Positions 8,386 to 18,012 are shown, numbered from the stretch's first letter. The stretch: 34,006 nucleotides of DNA from Candidatus Poseidoniales archaeon (GCA_009887195.1 QXXX01000031.1:1-34006), one strand, 5' to 3'. Notes: a model not told the origin generated them from the letters alone. Numbers and translations are program-made.

Positions 8386-9129
8386 AGAATTAAACGATAA
8401 TAAATCCCGCTCGAAAGAGTATAGGCAAATTATCAATCCAGCAAAAAGTGCGTATTCTGCATACGCTGCCACATCAACTGCATACTGGATTCTATCAAGA
8501 GTGAACATAGTATCATCCTCTAGGCCGAAGGAATCTAAATCTCTAATCGCTCTAACAATGGCCTGTGACATGACAATGTAAGAGATGAATGAAACTAGAA
8601 TGCCAATAACTCTCAATCGACGTCCAGATTTGTCAGCATTAGGTAATGCTAAATGGGCAAGTATCGCCCATAAGATTCCAACCTGAAATACTAATGATGC
8701 TGTTAGTACATGTAATTCTATGTGGTCGTACATGTCAGCAAATGACATTACAAACAGATTTGCCCCAGTAAAAAGTCCTGATAACATTGCAGCAAACAAT
8801 AGCTTTGGGCGTCCAATGTCGCGCATTTTATGCCACATGCGATAAGCAAAAATCATCTGAAATAAGCCACTTAACGCCAAACCAATAGTAAATACCCAAC
8901 GTTCAACACCCGGATAATCAGCCTCAGAAATAAAGAATGGAAAGTCCCGGGAATTGCCATTAAGCAAGTGGATAACCATGGCTAATGGGGCAATTGTGGC
9001 CGGCAATAACCAACTTATGCGAACACTGAATTCATCACTGATGTAGGTGTTGCCAATTTTATACCCTTGACTCATGTCTCTCATAGGCACACTAAGCCGT
9101 CCCAAAGCCATCGTATCTATAACCTTCAA
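8371..9129 (-). CDS. Six-helix membrane protein, Frag1/DRAM/Sfk1-like
   Basis: Integral membrane protein of up to 252 aa with six predicted helices at about residues 37-57, 77-97, 110-130, 138-160, 172-192 and 217-237. The loop after helix 1, FPFFISEADYPGVERWVF, resembles the signature of the Frag1/DRAM/Sfk1 family (PFISxxGxxxPE followed by a helix). Members in eukaryotes act in GPI-lipid remodelling, autophagy or membrane-lipid sensing; the archaeal role is unknown. The start is uncertain: ATGs at 9129, 9111 and 9081 are in frame, and a shared TATA-like element at 9116-9123 would favour 9081 (MRDMSQGY). It is divergent from cysS and overlaps the GATase1 gene tail-to-tail by 15 nt. Family assignment is moderate; membrane topology is clear. 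Confidence 0.75.
   Translation of the reverse strand: MKVIDTMALGRLSVPMRDMSQGYKIGNTYISDEFSVRISWLLPATIAPLAMVIHLLNGNSRDFPFFISEADYPGVERWVFTIGLALSGLFQMIFAYRMWHKMRDIGRPKLLFAAMLSGLFTGANLFVMSFADMYDHIELHVLTASLVFQVGILWAILAHLALPNADKSGRRLRVIGILVSFISYIVMSQAIVRAIRDLDSFGLEDDTMFTLDRIQYAVDVAAYAEYALFAGLIICLYSFERDLLSFNSSNEE
9116..9123. promoter_or_regulatory. Candidate TATA element serving cysS and possibly the divergent membrane gene
   Basis: TCTATAAC on the plus strand lies about 42 nt before the preferred cysS ATG (9161), allowing a leader of roughly 15 nt. Read on the other strand it is GTTATAGA, about 35 nt before the in-frame ATG at 9081 of the divergent gene. No Shine-Dalgarno sequence precedes cysS. 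Confidence 0.35.
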
Positions 9130-9160
9130 GTGTGAGAGCCAACACCGGCAGTTGTTTCCA

Positions 9161-10648
9161 ATGGCTCTAAGGGTGCATGATACTAGACGCAGAGAGAAGG
9201 TTGCCTTCTCGACAATGCATCCAGGTAAAGTATCGATGTATGTCTGTGGGGTAACCGTTTACGATAGTTGTCACTTAGGCCACGCAAGATGTTATCTTGC
9301 GTTTGACTTGATTCACCGCTGGCTAGAGGCTTCTGGTTTTGATGTTCATTATGTGCAAAATTTCACCGATATTGATGATAAAATAATCACTCGAGCCAAT
9401 GAGATTGGCGGTGATTGGCGGAAATTAGTTGACGATAATATCGCTGGATACTACGAAGATATGGATGCCCTCAACATTTTGCGTGCCGATGATTATCCTA
9501 GATGTACAGATTATGTTGATGATATGATTCGAATCACTCAAGACCTTATCGACAAAGAAAATGCCTATGTAGCCGATGATGGAGTTTATTTCCATGTCGA
9601 TTCAGCACCGGAAAAGTATGGTGTATTGACAGGTCAAAACATCGACGCAGTACGTTCAGGAGCGGGTGGAAGAGTCCAAGGAACTGGTTCGTCAAAACGA
9701 GATCACAAAGATTTCGCATTGTGGAAAGCAGCCAAACCTGGAGAGCCGACTTGGGACTCTCCATGGGGTCCAGGCAGGCCCGGTTGGCACATCGAATGTA
9801 CCGCAATGTCCATGGATTACTTTGGTGAACAATTCGATATTCACGGTGGCGGGCATGACTTGAGGTTCCCTCATCATGAAGCAGAGATTTTCCAAGGTGA
9901 ATGTCATACTGGCTGTTCTCCAGTTGTCCATCATTGGCTGCATAATGGATTTGTCAATATTGATGGAGAGAAGATGAGTAAATCACTTGGTAACTTTTGG
10001 ACCATCAAAGACATTCTTCAACAAGTTGATGCAATGGTGCTAAGGTTTGCGTTAATCAATGCCCACTACCGGTCACCAATCGACATGAATGAGGTTCTGC
10101 TCAAAGATGCAGAACGAAATTACAACAGAGTGCTTGAATGTTATATTACTGCCTTGAAAGGCATGGTTACCGAATCACCAGTGACATTACCGCACCCAGA
10201 TATCACTTCCAAACAGACTCTGATAAAATCACTAGCAATGCTTGAGAAAATGGGCGAAGGTTTCGCCATGGCAATGGATGATGATTTCAACTCCAGAAAT
10301 GCCGTCGCTAAAGTTCTTGGAGCAGTCCGTGAGATTTCCAAAACTTTGGCTAGTGGACTTGATGAAGCAGATAAGGATGCTTTTTCGCATTACGCTGTTG
10401 ATTGGCTGGAAGAAACCGCTGGTAAAGTGTTGGGGATTTTACCTACTCGTGAATTTGCTTTGCTAGAGCCTGAAGAAGACCCTCGCAGGGCAGAAATAGC
10501 GCCTCGTGTAGAAGAACTGTTAGTCAAAAGAGCAGAAGCTAGAGCCAACAAAGATTGGCCTACAGCCGATTTAATCCGTGATGAATTGAAGTCAATGGGT
10601 GTAGTAGTAACCGATTCTGCTGACGGCCCGGTTTGGGACTTAGAATAA
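9161..10648 (+). CDS. cysS: Cysteinyl-tRNA synthetase
   Basis: Class I synthetase charging tRNA-Cys. I start at the ATG at 9161 (MALRVHDT), not the track start at 9074, because the family begins just before the catalytic fold and the longer version would run through the divergent gene's start. From this start it is 495 aa, normal for CysRS. Cys29 (YVCGVTVYD) is the first zinc ligand and the HIGH-type motif is HLGH at 38-41. [14 protein letters not shown] and [13 protein letters not shown] give the remaining zinc site and active-site residues. KMSKSLGN starts at Lys271. The C-terminal helical region ends with the family's usual ADLIRDEL ... GPVWDLE pattern. The 3' end faces the amidohydrolase gene with a 50-nt gap. 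Confidence 0.97.
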   Translation: MALRVHDTRRREKVAFSTMHPGKVSMYVCGVTVYDSCHLGHARCYLAFDLIHRWLEASGFDVHYVQNFTDIDDKIITRANEIGGDWRKLVDDNIAGYYEDMDALNILRADDYPRCTDYVDDMIRITQDLIDKENAYVADDGVYFHVDSAPEKYGVLTGQNIDAVRSGAGGRVQGTGSSKRDHKDFALWKAAKPGEPTWDSPWGPGRPGWHIECTAMSMDYFGEQFDIHGGGHDLRFPHHEAEIFQGECHTGCSPVVHHWLHNGFVNIDGEKMSKSLGNFWTIKDILQQVDAMVLRFALINAHYRSPIDMNEVLLKDAERNYNRVLECYITALKGMVTESPVTLPHPDITSKQTLIKSLAMLEKMGEGFAMAMDDDFNSRNAVAKVLGAVREISKTLASGLDEADKDAFSHYAVDWLEETAGKVLGILPTREFALLEPEEDPRRAEIAPRVEELLVKRAEARANKDWPTADLIRDELKSMGVVVTDSADGPVWDLE

Positions 10649-10666
10649 TTGATTATTTTAACAGCA

Positions 10667-10678
10667 GGCAATATTGCC
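10667..10678. other. 12-bp perfect palindrome in a convergent gap
   Basis: GGCAATATTGCC lies in the 50-nt gap between the 3' ends of cysS and the amidohydrolase gene, flanked by two copies of TAATTGAT. It could help end transcription from both sides, but it is short, has no spaced loop, and only moderately T-rich sequence follows. The palindrome is certain; the role is a guess. Confidence 0.3.
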
Positions 10679-10698
10679 ACTTTGCTAATTGATCAACT

Positions 10699-13644
10699 TT
10701 ATTTCTTCTTACCAGGCGGTTTAAGATCAGGTAATACCGGGACGAATTGTTTAGGTTCGTGCTCTTCCATTACGTTGAGGAATTCATCAAGACTGATTAC
10801 TCCATCTCCATTAGCATCAAAGGTTTCTAGCATTGCGTCAATATCTGAAACTTTGACAGAATCTTTGAGTAGCGTGTTAACCGCAGTTCTAATCTCTCTC
10901 CTTGAGACATAGCCATCGTCGGTTTGGTCAATCGCGGTAAATAGTCTAACAGCTGATAATCCAGACGACTTCATGGCACTAGCAACTTTATCCTTGATAT
11001 CAATGGATTTTGCATCACTAGACTCATTCTCAGTTTCTTCAGTTTCTAGCATGGCGGTTTCATTGAGTTCATCATCATCCCATATCTTGTCAACAACTGA
11101 ATTCTGCGAGGTTAATAGCTCATCATCATCACTAGTTTTACTGATTACATATAATCCGAACATTAGCGCAACTACGATAATTAGTAAAATCAATTTCAAT
11201 TGATTCTTAGTGCCTTCATCAGCCTCGGCGTCATCGGCAAAATCATCTTCAGGTAAGTCGGTAAACATGTCATCCTGATCATCGGTATTATTCTCATCAG
11301 TAGGGCCAGGCAAGGTGGTAGTGTCACCAGTGTTATCGGTGCTGCCGCTATTATCGCCAGTGTTGTCATTATTGTTATCGGTATTACCACCGTTGTTATT
11401 GCCGGAATTATCATCACCAGGTAATACAACATTGACGTTTGTTCTATCGCCATTTACCATCTCAACGGTGTAATAGTCATCATATAGTTTGGTCATGTCA
11501 ATGTGGTAATTGGCATGAGTAGACCGGTTAATTACGTCAAAATAACGTGCATCACCAGAAGTAAAAATTGGATCTAGTGTCATATTCTTCAAGTGAGAAA
11601 CATCGTCACGGTAATCACCGTCAAAAGTTGAATTTAGCCAAGCATTGATTTCACTATCAGTCATATCACTGAATTCATTCCAGTTTTCTTTCATGTCATT
11701 AAATTCGTGGCGCATTGCCATTGCGAGTCCCGCTTCGATTTCCGCAAAGGTTTGACTGCCATCAACTTCAGTCATTGATGTTACATCAACCGCTTTTTGA
11801 AAATCATGGCCATTGACGTATTCCCAGTCATCACCTTGTAATTGCTGCATCAAATCGATGTCGCCAAATACCGCTTTACCTTGCACAACAGTTAGTGCAA
11901 CATCCGCATCAATTGCCTCGATTAAGTTACGATATGGGTCTTCATGGAAGGTGTCTATCACGACTAAATCAGCAAATAAGTCTGCTTTAACTCGACCAAC
12001 GAAAGGCGTCCACCCTGTAGCATCAGCCGGGTTTGAGGTGACCATTTCTACCAGCTCATAGTTGCTGAAGTGTCCGTTCATGTTGTTACTATTCCACAGG
12101 TCAGCGACCTTCAGTTCATGGAAGTTGTTTTTTGAACCACTAGGTCCCCAATCAGGCGAGATGGAGATGCTAACTCCTGCTTGGTCAGCAGCGACCACAT
12201 CAGTAGTGTCGCCGTACAAGAGAAGATTAGATAGTGGCGACCAAACCAGTTCAGAGCCAACGCTGGCCATCTTACTAAACTGTGAGGAATCAAGCGCAGT
12301 GCCGTGGATGACAACGGTTTCATCCATGATCAAACCCTTATCCCAAAGCGCATCGAATTCTGCTTTGCTGGATGAATCGACACCTTCTGCAAGATGAACA
12401 AACCAAGCATTGAGGGTGCCAGATTCACTTTGGCTGATTAGGTGGCTACCAGTATAATCACTATCAGCAGCACCGCAAACAGCACATGTTGAGATTCCGT
12501 CTTGACCGAAGTTGTATAATTCAACATTTCGTGAAAGTATGCTGTCCCATGCTTGAGTACCAGAACTTGGTGAGCCTTGCATTGCTGTTACGCCACCTGA
12601 AACCGCTTGGACTTCAGCGTACTTCATCTGTTCACTTGCCATGTCCCAGCGGTAATTAGATTGGATATTGGTCTTCATCCAAGTGATACTTGGACCATAA
12701 TCCCAATTATTACCCCATTGGTACCTGTTGGTGTAACCGCCTTCTTCGGATTGTTGTGCATCACTCAGATGCACATCAAAGTCCCAAAGCGGGATGTGGT
12801 TGTAATGTACGTGATTATGTAAATCAATTAGACCAGGATAGATTGTCCCATCAGTATTGACAATTGGTACATCAGAGAAATCTACTCCTGCCGGTGGGTT
12901 TGCATTTGACGCCCAAACACCAGTGATTTTGCCATCTCGAATCATCACATTACCGTCATTGATGACGTTAGTTTCGCCGTCCATAGTAACGACTCGTCCT
13001 TTGAGTAAGAATGCTCTAGAGGAATCAGTATTGCTTAATTTGTAACACTTGACGATGTTATCAGGTACAGTATAGTCACCAGAAAAGTCAGCAGCTCTGC
13101 CCGGAGTCGGGTCATCTTTAGTCAGTACGCCATTTTCTTCAATATATGACTGACCATAACTAGAGTCTCCAGCCGGGAATGACATACTATCTACAATAGT
13201 TGAGGAAGTATCGCTAATGGATACAGTCTCGCCGTCAAAATAGCTTAGGTCAAGGTCAGAGTCAGCACGGAATACAACGATTCGCGCATCAGCATTTAGC
13301 ATTGTATCGTAAGCCAACTGACACGGAGGACTACCGCTAGTAGTTGACAAAATCCAGCTGGAGATATCTTCTGCCGAATCTCCAGAGTTCCAAATTTCAA
13401 TGAATTGGTCGCTATATTTGCCATAATCTTGGTCGCCGTTCCAATCTACTGCCCCGTAAAGGTTAGTACTATTTTCGTTAGAAACTAGATTATTTGGACT
13501 GATAAATAATTCCGAAATAACGATGTCAGCAGCCCGACCAGAAGCATTACTTTCACTGTTTTCTTCAAGGTTGTCAGTAGCATAAGTCCAAGGGCTTAGA
13601 ACCATGAGCAGAAGGATTGTAGAGGCAATGAGCATCCGTCGCAT
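10699..13644 (-). CDS. Anchored surface amidohydrolase: lamin-tail domain, amidohydrolase, TM, EF-hand pair
   Basis: A 981-aa mosaic. Residues 1-22 are a signal peptide (MRRMLIASTILLLMVLSPW). About 38-182 is a lamin-tail-like domain (IVISELFISP ... DQFIEIWNSGDSAEDISSW). About 210-600 is a metal-dependent amidohydrolase of the deaminase/imidazolonepropionase type. Its ligands appear complete: His276 and His278 in LHNHVH, a His-x-x-Glu in VHLAEG, His in VIHGTAL, and Asp in ISPDWGPS. An Asn/Gly/Thr/Asp-rich linker leads to one membrane helix (about 816-837, LKLILLIIVVALMFGLYVIS). After it come two canonical EF-hand loops, DQTDDGYVSRRE and DANGDGVISLDE, and a basic end (PPGKKK). The likely topology is amidohydrolase outside and EF-hands inside. 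The substrate is unknown; cyclic amides, nucleobases or peptides are possible. Its promoter is probably shared with divergent trxA. Confidence 0.88.
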   Translation of the reverse strand: MRRMLIASTILLLMVLSPWTYATDNLEENSESNASGRAADIVISELFISPNNLVSNENSTNLYGAVDWNGDQDYGKYSDQFIEIWNSGDSAEDISSWILSTTSGSPPCQLAYDTMLNADARIVVFRADSDLDLSYFDGETVSISDTSSTIVDSMSFPAGDSSYGQSYIEENGVLTKDDPTPGRAADFSGDYTVPDNIVKCYKLSNTDSSRAFLLKGRVVTMDGETNVINDGNVMIRDGKITGVWASNANPPAGVDFSDVPIVNTDGTIYPGLIDLHNHVHYNHIPLWDFDVHLSDAQQSEEGGYTNRYQWGNNWDYGPSITWMKTNIQSNYRWDMASEQMKYAEVQAVSGGVTAMQGSPSSGTQAWDSILSRNVELYNFGQDGISTCAVCGAADSDYTGSHLISQSESGTLNAWFVHLAEGVDSSSKAEFDALWDKGLIMDETVVIHGTALDSSQFSKMASVGSELVWSPLSNLLLYGDTTDVVAADQAGVSISISPDWGPSGSKNNFHELKVADLWNSNNMNGHFSNYELVEMVTSNPADATGWTPFVGRVKADLFADLVVIDTFHEDPYRNLIEAIDADVALTVVQGKAVFGDIDLMQQLQGDDWEYVNGHDFQKAVDVTSMTEVDGSQTFAEIEAGLAMAMRHEFNDMKENWNEFSDMTDSEINAWLNSTFDGDYRDDVSHLKNMTLDPIFTSGDARYFDVINRSTHANYHIDMTKLYDDYYTVEMVNGDRTNVNVVLPGDDNSGNNNGGNTDNNNDNTGDNSGSTDNTGDTTTLPGPTDENNTDDQDDMFTDLPEDDFADDAEADEGTKNQLKLILLIIVVALMFGLYVISKTSDDDELLTSQNSVVDKIWDDDELNETAMLETEETENESSDAKSIDIKDKVASAMKSSGLSAVRLFTAIDQTDDGYVSRREIRTAVNTLLKDSVKVSDIDAMLETFDANGDGVISLDEFLNVMEEHEPKQFVPVLPDLKPPGKKK
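11311..11418 (-). repeat. Low-complexity Asn/Gly/Asp/Thr linker within the amidohydrolase gene
   Basis: This stretch encodes a degenerate run such as GNNNGGNTDNNNDNTGDNSG followed by more D, T and N. It reads as an extended hydrophilic stalk between the extracellular enzyme and the membrane helix. The DNA is built from irregular GTTATC/GTTGTT-like units and is a likely site of length variation between strains. It is not a CRISPR array. Confidence 0.6.
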
Positions 13645-13697
13645 GTGTTGACCTTACAGACCAAGGACATTAACTCAGCGGTCAAGTGTTAGCGACG

Positions 13698-13706
13698 ATT
13701 ATATCA
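13698..13706. promoter_or_regulatory. TATA element between divergent trxA and amidohydrolase genes
   Basis: ATTATATCA is centred about 30 nt before the trxA ATG (13732), consistent with a leaderless or very short-leader transcript. On the opposite strand it reads TGATATAAT and lies about 57 nt before the amidohydrolase ATG (13644), allowing a leader of about 30 nt. It is the only good TATA element in the 87-nt gap, so both genes may use it. Confidence 0.5.
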
Positions 13707-13731
13707 TAGACCCCTTCAAAATGGAAATGCC

Positions 13732-14106
13732 ATGGCTACTGTAGAACTTAGTGAACCAGTCTTTGCTGAAACTATCGACAACAATGAAATTGTAATACTA
13801 GATTTTTGGGCTGAATGGTGCGGTCCATGCAAAGCCTACGGGCCAGTCTATGAGCGAGTTTCAGAAGAATTCCCCAACGTTTTATTCGCCAAAATAAATA
13901 CCGAGGAACAACCAGAACTTGGCCGTATGTTCAATATTAGATCGATTCCAACAACTATTGCTTTCAAACAACAAATTGGCGTTTTCATGCAGCCCGGTGC
14001 ACTACCAGAAGATGCGCTTCGTGATTTGGTTAAGATGCTGGAGACTCTTGACATGGACGAAGTTAGGGAAGAGATGAAAAAGATCAATGATGCAGACTCA
14101 GAGTGA
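13732..14106 (+). CDS. trxA: Thioredoxin
   Basis: Small cytosolic dithiol-disulfide oxidoreductase of 124 aa. The active site is [14 protein letters not shown] with Cys30 and Cys33, and the cis-proline loop is IRSIPTT. No signal peptide is present, so it acts in the cytoplasm. It is slightly longer than a minimal thioredoxin (about 105 aa) because of an acidic C-terminal helix ([18 protein letters not shown]). Its stop overlaps a possible GTG start of the S15-like hydrolase gene (GTGA), suggesting cotranscription. The start is well placed about 30 nt after a TATA element. A generic reductant role is most likely; no partner is indicated by the context. Confidence 0.95.
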   Translation: MATVELSEPVFAETIDNNEIVILDFWAEWCGPCKAYGPVYERVSEEFPNVLFAKINTEEQPELGRMFNIRSIPTTIAFKQQIGVFMQPGALPEDALRDLVKMLETLDMDEVREEMKKINDADSE

Positions 14107-15962
14107 GTACAACTCATGCGATGATTTCAATAATACCAGCCATAGGGTTGTACATGGACTGGAAGCCTTGGCTGATGATGACCTTGATGGTTAGTCTTAG
14201 TTTATCGGGGTGTTTTGGTGAAAATTCCGAAGACACGGTTATGGTTGGGGATGGTGAATACTATCTTGAGCCATGGAATAGAGCCGAAATGCAATATGAT
14301 AATTCAGATGTATTTAGCAGAGTAAGTGTTAACGGGACTTACAATATTTCAAGCCCAGAGTCAGTGTATGTGGCTGTCCCTTCAATAACCGCTGCTGACG
14401 GTGGTGCAGGACTCACCGGCGGGGCTGAAGTTCATCTTGGCCTGTGGTTGCCTGAAATTGATGGTTGCGATTACACTGCAGCTAATGTTTCTGATGAGTG
14501 TCGAGTCCCGGTTATTGCCGATGTCGGTCCCTACTATGATGACGGTGATGTTTCAGCCACTACTCCAGCAGACCGTTTGGGTCGCTTTCTAATCGAAAAT
14601 TATGTTCCCCATGGTTATGGAGTTGCGCAAGTCTCAGTATTTGGTACCGGTAATTCTAACCATTGCATGGACTTAATGGGTACTGACGAGCAACGCGGTA
14701 TCGATGCAGCAGTTACTTGGTTAGGGGAAGCCGGTTGGTCAAACGGTAAAGTTGGCTTAATTGGTAAATCATACGATGGCTCAACTCCATGGCAAGCTGC
14801 GACTTTTGGTAATCCATATTTAGCGACAATTGTGCCGATGTCTGGATTGATTGGTGTTCACGAATTAATGTGGCGTAATGGAAGTATGGAGGCTAGAGGT
14901 GCAATAATGCATAATGGCGTTTATGGTACATTTGGCGTCGATGGTGATACGGGAGATGCTGAAAATTTCTGTGAAGGTTATATCGAAGGCTACATCAATG
15001 GCCCTGCAGCATACCAAACAGGCGGGATGGTTGATTTTGCCGGCAATACCTATTGGACAGAGCGTTCGTTTATTGGCAGAGTACTGGAAAATTATCAAGG
15101 TTCAGTTTACATCATTCAAGGAATGCAAGACTGGAACGTTGACCCACACATGGCTTTTCCAATCCATCAACAAATTGCCGATGCCGGCATCGAAGTAAAG
15201 ACCCTTGCTGGGCAATGGGCGCATGATTATCCCGATAGATTAAGCGGACACAGTTCACAAAGTAGCGGAAGAGGGGCAGAAGCATATCCATACACTCTGA
15301 GGTGGGATTGGGCTGATGAGATGCTGTATTGGTTTGATTGGTATCTAAGAGATGAAGGCAGAGCGCCCACTCTAGGGGTAGAAATGCAAGATAATCGAGG
15401 TGGATGGAGATTTGAATCAACATATCCAGCACCAGACACACAATATCTAGAAATCAATGGTGCAGATTTAGGTCCAGATGGTGTCTCAATCTCAGCCTCA
15501 TCGACAATTACCATGACTTACGGTCCATTTGAAAATAATACCTACATCGCCGGTATGCCTACTTTTCATTTACCAGTCACTCCTAGTACTCTTAATGGTG
15601 CTCATGGATTTTTAGAAATGACTGATGAATCGGGCATGCACCTTGGACATGCAGTTATGGACTTTAGATTCCATGCAGGTGGCCGTGATGGGCAACTAAA
15701 CATGGTGCCGTTTGTTCAGGTAATGGGCTTAATGGAATTTATGCCAATGGATGTATATCTAGAAGCAGGTGAATCAATTATCATCACTCTAACTCAAACA
15801 GGTGAAGATTATGTCCCTTCATCTTCTTCAATTGGTGGCTACTCTGTTGATTGGACATCTTCAACTCTAACGTTACCAATAGTCGACCGAAATTGTGATG
15901 ATTTGTTTAAAGTTCCAATGATTGAATATGATGATGAGATGTATTACAACACAGTTTGCTAA
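14103..15962 (+). CDS. Lipoprotein hydrolase, X-Pro dipeptidyl-peptidase (S15)/CocE-like
   Basis: Secreted alpha/beta hydrolase that probably cleaves peptides or acyl esters outside the cell. The catalytic triad is visible (GTG-start numbering): Ser223 in the nucleophile elbow GKSYDGS, Asp343 in IIQGMQDWN, and His374 in GQWAHDYPD. GxSYxG is the form typical of S15/CocE enzymes. After about residue 440 the sequence is beta-rich, as in the jelly-roll domain of this family. The N-terminus has a lipobox (SLSLSGC), so the protein should be lipid-anchored. The GTG at 14103 overlaps trxA by 4 nt, but the ATG at 14154 gives a neater lipoprotein signal ([20 protein letters not shown]) and is at least as likely. 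The exact substrate, proline peptides or esters, cannot be told from sequence. Confidence 0.87.
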   Translation: MSTTHAMISIIPAIGLYMDWKPWLMMTLMVSLSLSGCFGENSEDTVMVGDGEYYLEPWNRAEMQYDNSDVFSRVSVNGTYNISSPESVYVAVPSITAADGGAGLTGGAEVHLGLWLPEIDGCDYTAANVSDECRVPVIADVGPYYDDGDVSATTPADRLGRFLIENYVPHGYGVAQVSVFGTGNSNHCMDLMGTDEQRGIDAAVTWLGEAGWSNGKVGLIGKSYDGSTPWQAATFGNPYLATIVPMSGLIGVHELMWRNGSMEARGAIMHNGVYGTFGVDGDTGDAENFCEGYIEGYINGPAAYQTGGMVDFAGNTYWTERSFIGRVLENYQGSVYIIQGMQDWNVDPHMAFPIHQQIADAGIEVKTLAGQWAHDYPDRLSGHSSQSSGRGAEAYPYTLRWDWADEMLYWFDWYLRDEGRAPTLGVEMQDNRGGWRFESTYPAPDTQYLEINGADLGPDGVSISASSTITMTYGPFENNTYIAGMPTFHLPVTPSTLNGAHGFLEMTDESGMHLGHAVMDFRFHAGGRDGQLNMVPFVQVMGLMEFMPMDVYLEAGESIIITLTQTGEDYVPSSSSIGGYSVDWTSSTLTLPIVDRNCDDLFKVPMIEYDDEMYYNTVC

Positions 15963-16023
15963 TACGTTCCAATAGTATCTTTCTTGCGCTATTCTCTTAA
16001 GCCGATGGCAAACAAAATAGCAT

Positions 16024-18012
16024 ATGGTTCTCAGTGCGCTACCAGGAGTTGGCGAAAGATTAGCCCAAAAAATGACTGACCATTTCGGTTCAGAAGATGC
16101 TGTGATCAAATCACTTAAATCAGGTGACATCGGTCAAATTGCGGAAATCGATGGTGTTTCACCTAAGCGTGCCTTGGCAATGGCACGGAGCATTGCTGGG
16201 GATAATGGACAATTCCTAGCCACTAAAGAAGCAGCCAAATTACATCAAAAACTAATCGACCAAATAACCCAGTTTATCGCATCACCAGCAACCAAGGGCC
16301 GTCTTCAACTTCTCACACCGGTTCAACAACCGGAAACTAGGCGAGAAAAAATATCGACAGCAATGGATTTCTTATCCAAACACAACAGACTTGAATTGGA
16401 ACTGAATAGTAAATTGAGCCACATTACTGGCACCAAAAATACTACGCAGCGTTATCAACGAGTCGTTGTTAGTAAAACACCAATAGATCACTTGAAGCGC
16501 TTTTGCCGAGTATTAACACCAGGAGAAAGTGAAACTTGGAAAGATTATACCGTATTTGACCAAGTAACATGGGTTGGATCTGGTGCACCTAGTGAGGTGC
16601 CTGAAGGCTGGATTGTGCTAGGAAATAATCCACAAAACGAGGTTATCGTTCCTGAAATGACTCTTGATTGGTTCAGAAAGAATCGTAAGGCACTCGAGGC
16701 AATTGCAGATATGGTTCAAATAATCAATAACCAAGAAAGCAATCATGAGTTTATGTTGAATTTTAGTGAATCGCTAAGTGGATTAAATGAACTACCGGAT
16801 TTACTGCACACGCTATATGATGAAGGCGACACAGAAAAGGCCGAACAAGTAAAAGATGAACTTTGGGCATTTGTTAAATCCTTAGAGAGTGGCGTAAACG
16901 TCGAAGTGGAGAAAACCATGAATGACGCAAAAATGGCGTTATCTGGGGCAGAATTACTTGACGCACTGGCAGACGGAACCGGTTTTCAAAGAAAGCTAAA
17001 AGAAGCCACAGGTCATGTTATTGACAATGCTATGCAACAAGCTGTCAATAAGTTAAGTGAATTTATGGAAGGCTCAGGAGTAAAAAATCCCCCAGTAATT
17101 TTCACATCAGACTGGCCAGCAAAAATAGACCGGCAAGTTATCGATAAAATTGATAGTGCACTAGAGAAGCGAATAAATGCTCAAAAAAGCGACCATGTTT
17201 ACACTATGGCTAGGAAACTTGGGCCGTTAAAACAATCTTGTGAAGATGCAGTAAGGTCTTTGATAATAATAGACCAATGGTTGTCCATTGCTCGTTGGGC
17301 AAAGCATAATTCATGCACCATGCCAGAATTAGTGCAGCACGGAATCTGGGTAAAGGAAGGTCGTCATTTACTACTTGGTATAGCAGCAGACCCAGTGACT
17401 TATGGCCTAGGGAAGGCAGCGGAAAAAGACGACAGGCAACCTCTTGCATTGCTTACTGGCGCTAATTCTGGTGGTAAAACTACATTATTAGAATTACTCG
17501 CTCATACCTGCATATTAACCCATATGGGTTTGCCAGTTCCGGCTAAACAGGCTAGAGTCGGGCGTGTAGATGCTCTACACATTCTTGCCAAGGCCGGAGG
17601 TACACAGAGTGCTGGAGCGCTTGAACAAACCTTAGTTGAACTAGCCAATGTAGTCAGCGATCCGACACCGAAGTTGATTTTGGCAGATGAATTGGAAGCC
17701 ATTACTGAACCTGGTGCCGGTGCTAGGATTATCGCCGGTATGCTAATCGCTGCCCGTTCACAACCAGACACTAGTATGATGTTGGTTACTCATCTTGCAC
17801 CTGCTATAATCAAGGCTTCTGGATGTGACGATTTTAGAGTCGATGGAATTGAAGCAAGAGGTCTAGATTCTAATTTAGAATTGATTGTAGATAGGACACC
17901 AATCAGAAATCATCTAGCTAGGTCAACTCCGGAACTAATTGTCAAGCGATTAGTAGAGCGTAGTGATGGACATGCTAAGTCTTTATTTGCTGATATATTG
18001 AATATGTTCTAG
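16024..18012 (+). CDS. MutS5/MutS2-like ATPase with N-terminal helix-hairpin-helix
   Basis: DNA-binding ATPase of the MutS superfamily, 662 aa. Residues about 3-58 form tandem helix-hairpin-helix motifs (LSALPGVGERLAQKM and IAEIDGVSPKRALAMAR). The middle is a helical lever/clamp region with a charged segment around 260-340. The C-terminal ATPase has Walker A GANSGGKTT at 479-487, Walker B LILADELE at about 550, and MMLVTHLAP as the switch region. The mismatch-recognition domain I of true MutS, with its Phe-x-Glu, is absent, and no C-terminal Smr nuclease is seen. It therefore resembles the archaeal MutS5-type proteins, whose role is more likely in recombination or branched DNA than mismatch repair. 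It ends directly against the convergent lipoprotein gene with no spacer. Confidence 0.85.
   Translation: MVLSALPGVGERLAQKMTDHFGSEDAVIKSLKSGDIGQIAEIDGVSPKRALAMARSIAGDNGQFLATKEAAKLHQKLIDQITQFIASPATKGRLQLLTPVQQPETRREKISTAMDFLSKHNRLELELNSKLSHITGTKNTTQRYQRVVVSKTPIDHLKRFCRVLTPGESETWKDYTVFDQVTWVGSGAPSEVPEGWIVLGNNPQNEVIVPEMTLDWFRKNRKALEAIADMVQIINNQESNHEFMLNFSESLSGLNELPDLLHTLYDEGDTEKAEQVKDELWAFVKSLESGVNVEVEKTMNDAKMALSGAELLDALADGTGFQRKLKEATGHVIDNAMQQAVNKLSEFMEGSGVKNPPVIFTSDWPAKIDRQVIDKIDSALEKRINAQKSDHVYTMARKLGPLKQSCEDAVRSLIIIDQWLSIARWAKHNSCTMPELVQHGIWVKEGRHLLLGIAADPVTYGLGKAAEKDDRQPLALLTGANSGGKTTLLELLAHTCILTHMGLPVPAKQARVGRVDALHILAKAGGTQSAGALEQTLVELANVVSDPTPKLILADELEAITEPGAGARIIAGMLIAARSQPDTSMMLVTHLAPAIIKASGCDDFRVDGIEARGLDSNLELIVDRTPIRNHLARSTPELIVKRLVERSDGHAKSLFADILNMF

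Noticed and set aside
9074-9160. Longer N-terminus for cysS from the track start
   Set aside because: The extra 29 residues overlap the divergent membrane gene's start, have no family counterpart, and the ATG at 9161 sits just before the catalytic fold at the usual distance.
11311-11418. CRISPR-like or tandem DNA repeat
   Set aside because: The units are short, irregular and in frame with a coding linker; there are no conserved repeats with unique spacers.
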